Assembly: GCA_010094045.1 (NCBI GenBank)
Contig: ML986587.1
Coordinates: 186,001 to 250,000 of the forward strand
Length of the DNA stretch: 64,000 nucleotides
Direction: 5' to 3'
Origin: Lojkania enalia
Lineage: Eukaryota > Ascomycota > Dothideomycetes > Pleosporales
Part shown: positions 1-10,771 of the stretch, one piece after another
Position numbering within the stretch: position 1 is the stretch's first letter
Layout: each line of letters opens with the position of its first letter
Position numbers and translations under genes: made by a program
The notes under the pieces: generated by a model
Seen by the model: the letters and a program-made list of their open reading frames with translations, nothing else
Databases searched by the model: none
Told to the model about the DNA's origin: nothing

Positions 1-533
1 TAATAAGTGCTATCCTCTGCCTCGACCTTAAATCGCTTTTTAGGCCTTCTCCGAATGCAACATTGATTTCCTTTTCTCGAGCGGCTTTGAAGAAGAAACT
101 AATGCTTCCTAGGACGATTGGATCATACCCTAACGCGAAATAATAGAGGTAATCAGGAGAGTTAATAATATTCTAACTTCGAGAAAGAAGCGGGTATTAG
201 TACTTATAGATTGGTGATTGCTTGATCAAATATTGATAATGATAATATTATGCATTGCTACTGCTAAGGCTTCGTGGACAAATGCATATAAGTAGGTCGC
301 TATATGAAAATCCAGAAACACTGATAATCGAGCAGTATAACCCTGATGACCCATGCTCGTGAACCCATCCGATATACCCATGCAGAAAACTCATATCGAA
401 AATCAGACCGAAAAGCGCCATCCCAACCCATTTATGTCCGTGAGTCATCTTGGCGAAGCCGCATTAATCCCCAGCGCCATTTTGCATGCTGAAAACACTC
501 TGGAACCAAATGTTTCGCTTACACTGTCAATAT
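1..533. other. Left-edge intergenic stretch
   Basis: No coding exon recognised on either strand. The sequence is AT-leaning. It lies downstream of the RMD5-like gene, whose stop codon is at 534-536 on the minus strand, so part of it is probably that gene's 3' UTR. Confidence 0.5.
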
Positions 534-1955
534 TTACAAAAATACCTTCTTCGCATCTCGAGGATGTGATTCTGAGGGACAATATGGACATTTGAACCTC
601 GCGCCTTTGCTCAGCTTGTCCAGAGATTCTTGCGCTATCACGTGCCCGCAAGGCATCATCATGGCCGGGTTCTGGTCCGTTGATTGTTCCTTTGAGACTG
701 GACAGACAAATATAGAGTGGAAATTGTATGAAGAAGGAAGAGGAATTTCGACCTATCGGAGGGGTCAGTAGAGCAAAGACTTTTATACAACAGGGCAGGG
801 TAGTTCGTACAGGTAATTCATTCTGCGTTGTCCACTCCGTCCTCTTTTCTTTCATAATGTTCTGTAGCTTCAGCAGTGTAGGCAACGCAATCGCGCCAGC
901 CGTCGCGGCAATATAAAGTGGTGAGTCTGCCGATAACCCCAGTAGTGAGCAAAACTCGCGAGTAAACGAATTCGCCACCTCTTCCCATGCAGAGTCATTG
1001 TAAAAATACCGTCGATAAGGCGAGTCAACGACGTTTGGGAAAAATGCCATTGCACCCATTAGTTCCTGCACCTGCCGCGCATACCGGCCTTGAAATGGCC
1101 CGAATTCACTTCGGGCGTATGCCCAAGCCCGGAGGGGTCCGACTGCGGAATCCGTCATATCCATGAAGCCTTCTTCATCACGGCCAACAAACAGACACAC
1201 AAATTGTAACCTGCATAGCTCAAACTCCAAGTTGCTCCCGCGATCTTCAAGAAGCTTACTTCGTTCCCTCGCCCATGCTATGGCTGGGGCCAAGTTCTTC
1301 TTCTGGCGAAGTGCGTGCAAGATATGATACATTTCCTCAAACTGTTTCTGTAACTTATGCGAGTTGAAGGACCCGTCTGCCATCTCCTTTTCCCATGCTT
1401 CTCGTAGGTATGGATTCGGGGTGTTGGGTGTGGGTTCGGGGTGGGGTGGGTGGCGGTTCGCTTCTTCGAGGAAGGTGGATGCTACCGAGAATTGGCCTTC
1501 GCGGAGGAGATGCATTGCTATGGCTCGATTTATGAGTTGGGGATGAGACGAAAGGGCGTCATTCTCGGCGGTTGGGAGGGGCTTGTCTTTGAATTTCTGA
1601 AACCCACGTCAGGACTGGCAGTGGTGTGAGTGGTGATAGGAGGAATGTACCTTGTCCAGGGCCTTGCCATACTTACCCAGGCCGCTGTAGATAGGCTTCA
1701 GGTCTTTCGTTGCTTGCTCCATGGCCTGCTTAAGAGGCCCCTGGAGCTTCGCCAGCGTGAGGGGTGCCGTCTGCTGGTCTGCGACGACCGTGGTTAGCAT
1801 CTGGTCCACAAGCCTGGGCGATAAGGGCACACACCAGCGGCGATCTTCGCACGAGCTGCAGCGAGGAGATCAATGGCCTTCTGGACATCGTTGATGGTCG
1901 CAGTGAGGTTGGCGGTGGACTCCAGCAGCTCTACCTGTTCCCTGAGGTCGTCCAT
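534..1955 (-). CDS. RMD5: RMD5-like GID/CTLH E3 ubiquitin ligase subunit
   Basis: Exons: complement(534..752, 811..1596, 1651..1778, 1835..1955), 417 residues. In yeast, Rmd5 is a RING subunit of the GID E3 complex, which degrades gluconeogenic enzymes. The middle of the protein reads like the CTLH/CRA fold of this family ([11 protein letters not shown], then [13 protein letters not shown]). The degenerate RING only appears once the 58-nt intron at 753-810 is removed: CPVS at residue 362, PCGH at 379-382 and CPYC at 400-403. Intron 1 (1779-1834) carries the branch site TGCTAAC. The start at 1955 is the only ATG after an in-frame TAA. The next gene is divergent, with 529 bp between the starts. 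Length matches fungal RMD5 proteins. Confidence 0.9.
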
Positions 1956-2484
1956 GGCAGTTGACAGCGGAGAGGACAGCTCCAGGCCTCGGGCTGTGGG
2001 CTGTGTTTACGATGGGGGCGTTGTTTGGGTTCCTGGAGAGCGAGCGTTGGTCGTCGGCAAAGAATGATCAAGCACGGGCTGTATGTGAGGCGAGTCCATC
2101 TCAATAGCTGCTGGGGTGCTTGCTGGCGGTTGAGGTCGCGATCGGAGCGGCCATTGACGACATGCCGCCATGCCGCGTTCAACCGCCAACCATCAACCAT
2201 CAACCCTCCCTAGCTCCCAGCACCCACCGCACTGTCGCAAGCATAAACACCCAACATCCCGCCCTGCCGCTCCCCCCTACCATGCATGTTCATAGCTCGC
2301 GTCCGCCTATTGTCTACATATACACGCCGGTCGTTTGCCGTCCACGGTACACCTAGCCGGCATTCAGTAGTCTGCGCCGACGGCTCCCGTCAAGATCTGT
2401 GCATTCAACATGCGGTGGACGCTTGCGCCGGGGTTATGCAAGAATTATACGCGTAGCTGAACCAAACATCTATCTACTGCAGTC
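1956..2484. other. Divergent promoter region RMD5 / STB6-like
   Basis: This 529-bp stretch lies between two divergently transcribed starts. It is C-rich on the plus strand around 2200-2290. Short overlapping ORFs on both strands show no recognisable protein. No TATA element stands out. Confidence 0.6.
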
Positions 2485-5166
2485 ATGTCGGTCAACATGC
2501 CTACCGTCCCGCCCCTGTGGGCTGGCACAGCAGGTTCGGAGAAGGACCTCAGCCCGCGCATGCCCCGTCTCCAGACCTCGCTCTCCGCTGCCAAAAGCGC
2601 CGCCCCAGCGAACAATCAGGACATGGCACCGCCCTCAGCCGCGCCCTCGGAGAAGGTATTCGAGAGCAATGGATCTGCCGGCCACCAGCGCTTTGTGCTG
2701 ACCGACCATGTCGCCTTCCGATACCTCGAAGAAGACCCCTCCGCCACCGTCCTCACCCGCCGCCAGCAACTCGAGGGCTACGAGATATACCTCGTCGAAC
2801 AGTGGGCGTGCTCCCGCACACATCCCACATTCCTAATAACCACATACACGGGGGATCCCAAGGACACGGTTGTGGCGGGCGTCCTAAGCGTGCCGACGGA
2901 TGAGTCTACATGGTCGCCGCAGCTCAAGCTGTACTTCAAAGCTCTCCATCAGTATCATGCGCGTCCGAAGGAAACAACTTTCGGCACTCTCATGATCACA
3001 AATCTGAGTAGCTTCCCTTCATCCCTAACGGTCATACTCGTCCCGGAAGGCGACATAAAGAAACATCGGGAATTGTTCTTCGTGAATGAAAACTTGAAAA
3101 GACTCGGCTGTTCCGGTCGATCGGGCATCAAACTTGCCCCGCCCAGCAGCGCAACCGTTGCCAAATTCCACCAGCTGTACCGGACAAGTGATAAAATTCC
3201 TTCCAATAGCGCCGTAATTGAGCTCGTAAAGTTATGCCAAGTCGCCCTTGTCATGTTTGGCAAGTTGCAGGCTGAGTATGCAGATGGTTTGCTGTGCGAT
3301 ATCACGGAGAAAGCAATCAATGACTGGTGGGTTGAGTTTGGCGCCGAGCATTATAATGTGGAGCCCCACGATGGGATCCTCGGTCCTACTTCCGTCGCCG
3401 CTCTGCTGGGTATGCTTATGGGAGCACGAAATCGATTGAGCGCGTACAATGCCCCGGTAGCCAAAGACGTGTTTGATATTGAGAGTACCAAGCGCGGCAT
3501 CGCTTACTTTCAGAAATCGCAGCGCATACAAAAGACTCGTCGTTTGGACAGACAAACATTGGAGAGGTTGCGACGCGCGACCGCAAAGGCAGCAAGTAAG
3601 GAAGGCTGGGCTGTTCCTCGTGCTCTAAAATCTACCGTGGCAGAACTAGGGGGAAAGGGTGGTGAAATGGTCATGGGCATGGTTGGAGCGGGAGATAAAG
3701 CAGGCATCGCCGATATAGAAACGGTTGATATTGACCGGTTTATAGAATTGGTCCAGGGCGAGCGGCCAAAGTGGCTATGGTACGGGAAACCTCGCAAGAC
3801 ACAGACTGGGGACATGTTCAAACGACTCCCCGGAGAGGACGAGACTATCTCGCTCGAAGAGCAAAGGAGTCATGCTGGGAGGTTACTGAAAAGAGAGACG
3901 ACATTCGAGAGCCACAATCTTTCGAAGCAGAGTACACACATTGAAGAAGCTTGCGAGAATTCCGAGGGAGTTGAAAAGGAAAGAGAACCTACCTCGAAAC
4001 GTGCCGTTATCAAAAGAGCGACGGACAAGATTGAATCTGGTAGCGGGTTCAGTCGACTTAAAGATGCGGTCGGACGACGCAATCACCAGCAGAAATCGTC
4101 CAAAGACGAGAATGGTCGCCTTGCTCTCCACTACACCAAGTCTGACCTCGGCTCGCCGCAATATGAAGGCACAAACGGCTCCACGGTACCCGCATTACAG
4201 AGTCGTCCCGGATACCAACACTTGACTGATGGTGATTCATTCACCTCAGCTCGGCGAAGCCAAACAGAATACGATTCGTCATTCGCGAAAGCCCTCACAG
4301 AAACACCCAGGGACTCAGCAAGTACGCTTGCAGTGAACCAGATCATTCATCCCCGGCCGAAAAAGAAAGAATTCACGGAACATGAAGATTCAGATTTGTC
4401 AAGACCCCCGACAATTGAACCATCAATAGCAGGTTCAATATATCACGGCATTGATCTCGCGGAAAAGCTTCCCTTCAATGAGGAACGTGAAACCCCGCTC
4501 TTACTTCGTCGTACCCAAAGCTCCGACCAACTTGCCGCCTACCGTACCTCTCACCGGAACGATGACTACTGGCCCCGCCACCTCTCCTTCAGCATAGCCG
4601 AAGAGAGCATCCTAATATGGCCTTCCATAATCCTTGCGGACAGCGAAGATAGCCTCGAGCCTGATCTCTCTACAAGCTCCTATTCCGCTCTCCAAGCTGC
4701 TTATTCGAGGCAACTTCTTCTAACTGAAGAGGCAAAACGCTTACACTCTCGCCTCCTCGCTCTCAGAACTCTGGATTCGGAATGGGTATCTACTCGTCTC
4801 AACGCTGTGCAAGACCTCGATGCCCAAGCTGATACTGATATTCAGGAATTGGAAGACATGTACTATCAGCGCTATGACTCGTACCAGCGGCTTCGCGAGG
4901 ATGCGCATGAGATCTTGTCTGGAAATAGAGCGCAGTTACAGGAGGGAATTAGGGATTTAGAGACACTAGGAGCGAAGTTGGACTATGAGATTCACACTCT
5001 TAGAAGTAAGGTTGATGATGTTGATGATGGGGTCAATGAGCTGGAGAAGCAAGTTGAGCTTGTTGAGGAAAGAATTAGAGAGTTGGACGAGGTGGTTGGG
5101 AAGAGGGAAGGATGGTTGCACTGGGGATTCCGGTTGTTGACAGGTATCGGTCAACCTCCTGGTTAA
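2485..5166 (+). CDS. STB6-like protein (Sin3-binding family)
   Basis: Single-exon ORF of 893 residues. Residues about 68-115 (HVAFRYLEEDPSATVL, then GYEIYLVEQWACSR) match my memory of the N-terminal domain of fungal Stb2/Stb6-type proteins, which were found as Sin3-interacting. The conserved part appears to run to about residue 400. A long polar, probably disordered linker follows. The C-terminal about 130 residues form a likely coiled coil (ELEKQVELVEERIRELDE). Nothing shows a catalytic function, so the name rests on family resemblance. It is odd in this intron-rich region for having no intron. A run of 16 A begins 44 bp after the stop. It converges with the dioxygenase gene, 259 bp away. 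Confidence 0.7.
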   Translation: MSVNMPTVPPLWAGTAGSEKDLSPRMPRLQTSLSAAKSAAPANNQDMAPPSAAPSEKVFESNGSAGHQRFVLTDHVAFRYLEEDPSATVLTRRQQLEGYEIYLVEQWACSRTHPTFLITTYTGDPKDTVVAGVLSVPTDESTWSPQLKLYFKALHQYHARPKETTFGTLMITNLSSFPSSLTVILVPEGDIKKHRELFFVNENLKRLGCSGRSGIKLAPPSSATVAKFHQLYRTSDKIPSNSAVIELVKLCQVALVMFGKLQAEYADGLLCDITEKAINDWWVEFGAEHYNVEPHDGILGPTSVAALLGMLMGARNRLSAYNAPVAKDVFDIESTKRGIAYFQKSQRIQKTRRLDRQTLERLRRATAKAASKEGWAVPRALKSTVAELGGKGGEMVMGMVGAGDKAGIADIETVDIDRFIELVQGERPKWLWYGKPRKTQTGDMFKRLPGEDETISLEEQRSHAGRLLKRETTFESHNLSKQSTHIEEACENSEGVEKEREPTSKRAVIKRATDKIESGSGFSRLKDAVGRRNHQQKSSKDENGRLALHYTKSDLGSPQYEGTNGSTVPALQSRPGYQHLTDGDSFTSARRSQTEYDSSFAKALTETPRDSASTLAVNQIIHPRPKKKEFTEHEDSDLSRPPTIEPSIAGSIYHGIDLAEKLPFNEERETPLLLRRTQSSDQLAAYRTSHRNDDYWPRHLSFSIAEESILIWPSIILADSEDSLEPDLSTSSYSALQAAYSRQLLLTEEAKRLHSRLLALRTLDSEWVSTRLNAVQDLDAQADTDIQELEDMYYQRYDSYQRLREDAHEILSGNRAQLQEGIRDLETLGAKLDYEIHTLRSKVDDVDDGVNELEKQVELVEERIRELDEVVGKREGWLHWGFRLLTGIGQPPG

Positions 5167-5209
5167 GCAACATATGTGGTACTTGACGTTAACGTTTATG
5201 GGGGTTCTT

Positions 5210-5225
5210 AAAAAAAAAAAAAAAA
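5210..5225. repeat. A16 homopolymer after the STB6-like stop
   Basis: Sixteen consecutive A residues, 44 bp downstream of the stop codon of the intronless gene at 2485-5166. Confidence 0.95.
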
Positions 5226-5425
5226 TTAATTCGGAAGTTATATACTAGATTTCTTTAACGGCCTATCAGCAGTTGTAAGAGATAGTATGTTGTAGGATAC
5301 GAATTTTGCTATAATAATGTATGATGACCTTAGGGACGCCTCAACGCCGTACTTATCGACTATCCTTCTTCGCCTCTCATTCGTATCTCATTCCTACTCC
5401 TTTATTCTTCGTGCACTTTGCACGT

Positions 5426-6765
5426 CTAATCCAAAAACCACTTTGGAACCTCTGGCCCCCAAACAGCAAGACTCTCATCCCCTGCTGCACCCCACCCAAC
5501 TGGTGTATCCTCATTCACCAAATCACCGTCCGCATAATGTTCCACCATATTCCCTGTAGTATCCCACCAGTAATCGAAGATCTGTGATCCGAGGATGTGC
5601 CTGCCCACACCCCAGACAGACTTGTAGCCTTTACTAACAAGCCATTCGTGGCCAAGATTCTGGGAGTCGAAGTCATGGACCTCAAAACTGCAGTGGTGGA
5701 CATGTGCGGTGGGATTCGAGGACATGAAAAATGTGTGGTGGTCCGTGTAGTCGGGCCCGATGTCTATGTGGCAGAATACTGCGACATCGAGTCTCTCATC
5801 TGGTTTTTCTAGATTCGGATTCACGTATAGAAAGTCGGTTGGTGCGAAATTAAATGTCCTGGTGTACCACTGCAACTGCGCTGGAAAGTCTTTTACACAT
5901 AGGCCGTAGTGACCCAGCTTATGGACTGCCGCAGGGCCGGGTTTGAAACGTTGAAAGCGGGCAATTCGAGGTTTCTCTACTTCGTAGTTGGTGGTTAGAA
6001 TTTCGGGTAAAGTGCCGCCTTCGGTAGGTTTCTGGCCGTACATCAGGTTGACCGGGAAACCTTCAGGGTCGTAAAGGGTCACCATGTATCCGCCGCCAGG
6101 AGCTTCGGTAATTTCTTCGATGGGCGTTGCCCCAGGGAGTTTCGCTGCCCTGATCTACGTCAGGAATAGTATGTTGGAGAAGTACGGGTTGAACACATAC
6201 TTCTCTAGCTCGGCGTAGCTTTGCACTTCAAATGTACCGCCGAGGAACTTCTTTTCTCCTTGCTGAGCATAGTACACGTATTGGTCTGTTCCGTAGCCTT
6301 TATACCATCTCTTCGTATCGGTTTTTTTTGCTACTGTCATGCCAAAGTCTGGCCTCCATTTAGCTATCGTGTTCTGATTGTCTCCCTTGAGATTCAACAA
6401 GTGTACCTCGAAGAAATGTAGTGATCTCTGCTAAATCGGGATGTTGGTACTGCACATGCGCTATCCTCTTCAATTTGATTTGCGCATCTAAGTCGATATT
6501 GTTCTCCCTCTGCCATTCCCGAAGCCGCCTACGATCGGAGCTTACCGCGGCATCTTGTGGGAGTGATGTTCCACGATTGGGCGAGGTTTCGCGACTTGGA
6601 TTCTGAATGATCTAAGTCAATTCCCAGGTCCAAAATGTGCGATATAAATGGTTCTGTGGCGCGGCCTTGTGCTTGAATGAAGCAAACAGCGCTGGGATGT
6701 GGGGCAATATCTAGAGCTAGACTTGCCTTTGGAGTTACCTTTTCTTTCAATTCGTCAAACGCCAT
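5426..6765 (-). CDS. Glyoxalase-fold extradiol (catechol 2,3-) dioxygenase-like
   Basis: Proposed exons: complement(5426..6149, 6201..6348, 6407..6487, 6546..6765), 390 residues. The vicinal-oxygen-chelate fold is seen in HVQYQHPDL, DFGMTVAKKTDTKRWYKGYG, TLYDPEGFPVNLMYG, the second-half start KLGHYGLCVKDFPAQLQWYT and VHHCSFEVHDFD. Histidines and acidic residues at expected metal-ligand places (HVQYQH, GHYG, HHCSFEV, EHYADGD) fit an Fe(II)/Mn(II) extradiol-type enzyme, but the substrate is unknown. Introns at 6150-6200 and 6349-6406 are secure because motifs run across them. The first exon (ATG at 6765) and the intron 6488-6545 are less sure. An alternative frame over 6407-6620 also reads like protein, so a frameshift cannot be excluded. 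Confidence 0.8.
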
Positions 6766-7367
6766 GGTGGGTGATAGCAGTGGCAATAGTGATTTCTCGA
6801 GATAGCTAGACGAGGCAGGTAAGAGCTTGCTGGCATGATTAATTGAGACCTGGAGATGGTGTTCCTGATATATTGACGATGTGGGGTTCTGGGTAGCTAC
6901 CGATGAAGTCCATGTGGGGTTCTAATCTGTTACCCGTAAGACTGGGCCGCGGTCTAGTTCCGCGTAAGCTTGATTGGGGCGTATTCTTGACGAATGCTTT
7001 TTGCAGGGCTAGGGTAACTAATAGCTCCTCATCCGATCATGGATCTAATTCCGACTAAGTTCCCTATGCCAATGCGATGCTGTTCTCGAGAGATGTTGAT
7101 TATAATTATGATAGAGTTTCTGGTGAAAAAACATTCGAATTGTTGAACTTTCACTTGCTCATGATGGTGATCGAAAAGTAGAGAAGAGCAATGCTTGCGC
7201 GAGTGAACAGGTCATCGTATGACCGGAAAGCACTACTTGTACGAGTGGACGTATCATGGAATGAGGTGGAAGGCAGTACTCGTATGAGTGTATAGATGAT
7301 AGAAATGCTGCAGTATTCTATTCTGGCATTAACGGCTACCCAAAGAATCCGTTTGGGCTAGGTAGTT
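6766..7367. other. Intergenic between dioxygenase and nuclease
   Basis: This 602-bp gap lies between two minus-strand genes. It holds a degenerate tandem repeat at 7188-7319 and no coding exon that I recognise. Confidence 0.6.
7188..7319. repeat. Degenerate ~40-bp tandem repeat, 3+ units
   Basis: Three diverged units can be aligned by eye: 7188-7227, 7228-7270 and 7271-7307, with a partial fourth from 7308. The shared core is GCA(N)TACTTGTACGAGTG followed by a block close to TATCATNNNATGA. Units differ at many positions, so the array is old or loosely constrained. It lies just downstream of the nuclease gene. Confidence 0.7.
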
Positions 7368-8409
7368 CTATAGACGAGGTGAAATGTGATCGTTCTTGAG
7401 AATTTTTTGGTTTCTAGGCCTAAACATTACTTCCCCGACCAACTTGTTCAGCCAAGTTCCAAGCCTCAGGGCAGCTTTGCTGATCTGTAGTTCCACAATT
7501 GGGAAGGCTCCTACAGCATATCCACTGCTTGCTAGGTCTACATTGTTGTGGATCTGGCTGTATACATACCTACAGTTCCACATGTTGCTTTCATGTGCCC
7601 AATGTAGAGCACAGGTAAGCGGAGTCGATGGATCACTGCAGGAAAGCCACTCGTGCCTAGGTTCGACAAAGTCGTCCTTATGGTAGATGCGGGACACGAG
7701 CTTCTCGAAGAAAGGAGCAATTGAAGCGTTTGAGAACTGTGTGACATTAGCATCGAGATAGACGATATGGCCATCCCAAACCTATAGATCTTAGCTTAGA
7801 CTACAATATAATGGGATCGTGATGCTTACGGAGTGGAGGTTTGTCGTGATGTTTCCAAACGTGACATTAAAGCGGTTTCCGCCCAAAGCAAGTCCAGACG
7901 CATGCAGCGGCTGGGTAATATCCCCGATGAAGTGAACCACCCATTTTAACGCGTAAGAACATATCATATTTATGCCTCCTCTCAAACTTCCGTTATATAC
8001 ATCCTCAATACAACCCTTCAGTATGTTGGTCTGATTTTGGATCGCAGATACCACACATCCTTTGCTCGAGCAGTCTTCGGCGTAGTTGAGGGTACAATTG
8101 GACGGTGGATCGTCCTCCGTATCTATGAAATGCCAATTATAGGAATAGCGGCCTTCGTGGGTATGGGCATACGCGTCCGCCCAGGCTGCTGCCCTTCCTA
8201 TGGAGCCGTTATATTGCGGTTCGAGGATGTCCTGGATGACAGAGGTGGCATGCTTGTTGAGGAATTTCTCGGCCATGAAGCCGATCTGATTGTGGACTAA
8301 ATTCGTGAGTAGGTGGCTTAGATGCTTTGTGAGTGTGCATACCATCAACGTACCATGCGGCAGTAGGAGCCACGAGCAAGCCCCCCAGAAGCGCTCGCAT
8401 TATATTCAT
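7368..8409 (-). CDS. Secreted P1/S1-type nuclease
   Basis: Exons: complement(7368..7781, 7830..8296, 8343..8409), 315 residues. This is a Zn-dependent single-strand nuclease/3'-nucleotidase family. A signal peptide (MNIMRALLGGLLVAPTAA) should be cut just before Trp, and the family needs Trp as first mature residue to bind zinc. The remaining zinc ligands are present: VHNQIG, AAWADAYAH, YNWHFID, HFIGDITQPLH and TNLHSVWDGH. SSKGCVVSAIQN matches the cysteine-containing loop of S1/P1. Splicing of the 46-nt intron 8297-8342 creates the VHNQIGF motif, and the 48-nt intron 7782-7829 creates LHSVWDG. Several N-x-S/T sites suggest glycosylation. It is likely secreted for nucleic-acid scavenging. Confidence 0.93.
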
Positions 8410-10771
8410 GGTGGAATCAAGGGGGAGATGGAGCGGGGCGTTTAGTTGTGGGATGATGTTAAACCCGAATATAGCAATTGTTTTACCTCGACGCGCTATA
8501 GAGAAATCCGGAAGCCCAAGACGAAGTGCGTTTTCCAATCATCTCAAGGGGGTCGTGCTCGGGACACCCATTTTGTGCCAGGCAATAGTTAGAGCAAGAG
8601 CAACAATGTAGTGGGTTTGAGGTTTGATGTGCTGCTCCCCAAAGCTCCAGACCAGACCTTCGGCGCTTCCGATCATATTCGAGCTAGCCATAAATGGTAA
8701 GCGCACTTTGGACGTCCGACTCCGACGCTTGAAGGTGGTTGAGCTTTCGTGATATCCACCATGCTGCCTAGGAGATGTTCAATAGTAAGACGTTTGTGGA
8801 TGTCGGTAGTAGAGATATGCAATTGTAGATATTCCTATCACTAATGTATCTGCATACTTTTGACTTGCAGTCGGCGTTGCCGTTCCTGGCCTTGTACAGG
8901 GGCTGCATATGCGCACATACATAGAAGTTGTAGAGGGTGCTTATTATCTACCTAGGTACCGAAGACTTTTAGTTTTCTTATAGAAATTTCCTACTCAGTA
9001 GAATTTTTTGCGGCCACTCACTCCGTAAATCCGCCGCAAGTACGAAAGGCCGATTTCGTCGTGCCCGTTGCCCGGAGCGGTAGTGGCACCTTAGATCCGG
9101 ATCCGGCAAGTGTGCATCGTGACAGCTCTTTAAGGAGACCGGAGATGATATAGATAAACCATCAATTATCTCCTGTCTTTGGGTTCCTCCTTATACCTAT
9201 AGTATCACTTCGATCTTCCGTATCCCAATTTAACGCTCCTTTGAATCCACTGAAATTCTATGCTCCCAGGAATCTTGCACGGTTTTGCACTCACAATGCT
9301 TAAACTGATTGCCAATATCGTTTGCAACGTCACCAGCACTCGAGTTTCCAGATTTATTCGGGCCTTCAATTCCAGTCCAACCGTAGGTATGCGGGCCGGA
9401 GAGCCCGTCGCAGATGATAATGGCGCTGTGAGAGTTGGATATCAGGACGCTGCAAGCGCGAAACCATTGGAACGAGAACCGTGGTCTCATAGATTCGCCT
9501 ATGGTCCATCCCGAAGCCAGATTTCACGCAATCTCGACGGGCACGTTAACTTCAGAGATCAATTTGAGACAAAAGGACGTAGTTCAATCCAACATTACGA
9601 GGAAGAAATCCATGCTGAGAACAATACTAATCAGCATGCCACCGACGATTGGCCTCCTCCACGGATATGGCCGTATCTGTGGTAAGAACCTGTCGAGTCT
9701 CTGTTGGGATTACCATATAGACGACTAAAGAAGTGGCAGGTAAAATAGGCCACCAACTACTGCCATGGCCACGATGCATAGCAGCATCACTGCTTTTCCC
9801 TCAACTCCTCTTGCGCGGCATACAGAATAGCAGGGGGCGAATGGATGGTAATTCCGGATTGCTGACTCGTCCGAACGGTCGAACCGAACGGCAATCAATA
9901 GGCGGACAAATTTCAAATAGCCTCTTGTCGCGATCCATAGACTAGCTTGGGAAGCATTGCCAAAGTCACATCAATTGACCTGGTTGGGCTGTTCAGGGAG
10001 GACGGAGCCTGAGTAGTTGAGCAGTTGAGACGCGCTATCTATACATACGTTGGCAAGCCGCTAAGACTTCCTGTATTAACGAACGCGCTTCCCTGCTTGC
10101 TCTGCCATGTACATGCATGCGCCATAGACGGGTATACAAGACCGCGTGCACATAGGCTTTATAGAGGGGTTCTAAATTAGCCCAGGTGTCCATCCACAAA
10201 GGATATAGGTCAAAGTCTGCCTTGCGCACGTGTTTTTGCGCTAGGCGCTACCCAGATCGGTATACGAAGGATACGGTTTCACACGACGATACGCTAACAC
10301 AGCCACTAGCTGATCGCCCTTTGGATCCTTTGGCGTCTGCCGGTACACTGGATCATCTCATGCAGGTAAATTCAACGTTCAAACGCCGTCTTCGACCGAT
10401 GTGGGCCCTCGCGACGCGCACATATTGTTGTCGCCCCATGACGCCGTCACATGCAGAGGATGATAATGAGAAAGCGGGAGGCACCGAAGCATTAGAGGCG
10501 CCCGGATGATGACGCAGTCCTCTTGGCTAGCCGTCTTTTGGGTTCTGGTCATGCCCGCCAATCGCGTCAAATGCAGTCTCTCGCGCGCATTCCCTATTGC
10601 AAGGGTGTAGCATATGTCATAGCGTTGGCGGACGGCCACATAGGTGAATAGCTTCACCATCCCAATGTGGCCGCTTTAGCCCCCAAATTCCCGCTTTAAA
10701 TTTTCCTTACCTCCTACGAACCTCTGCTCTTCTCTTTCTCCATGACGCCCACGGCTTATTCCTAATACGCT
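8410..10771. other. 2.4-kb intergenic region, no gene recognised
   Basis: Only short ORFs with no recognisable motif occur here (for example 9260-9685 plus, and a 50-codon minus ORF at about 8534-8692). A small secreted protein or an untranslated RNA could be hidden, but I cannot support one. Confidence 0.5.
10742..10765 (+). promoter_or_regulatory. uORF before the glucosyltransferase-like gene
   Basis: ATG ACG CCC ACG GCT TAT TCC TAA, seven codons, ends 6 nt before the main start at 10772. It follows a CT-rich stretch typical of fungal 5' leaders. It is relevant only if the transcript starts upstream of 10742, which the sequence cannot show. Confidence 0.45.

Noticed and set aside
8534..8692. 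50-codon minus-strand ORF upstream of the nuclease
   Set aside because: Too short, no motif, and not needed as a nuclease exon because the nuclease has its own ATG and signal peptide.
9230..9685. Opposing ORFs of 86 codons (-) and 141 codons (+)
   Set aside because: They are mirror frames over the same DNA. The minus frame has a few Cys and Gly, but there is no signal peptide, and neither frame resembles a known family.
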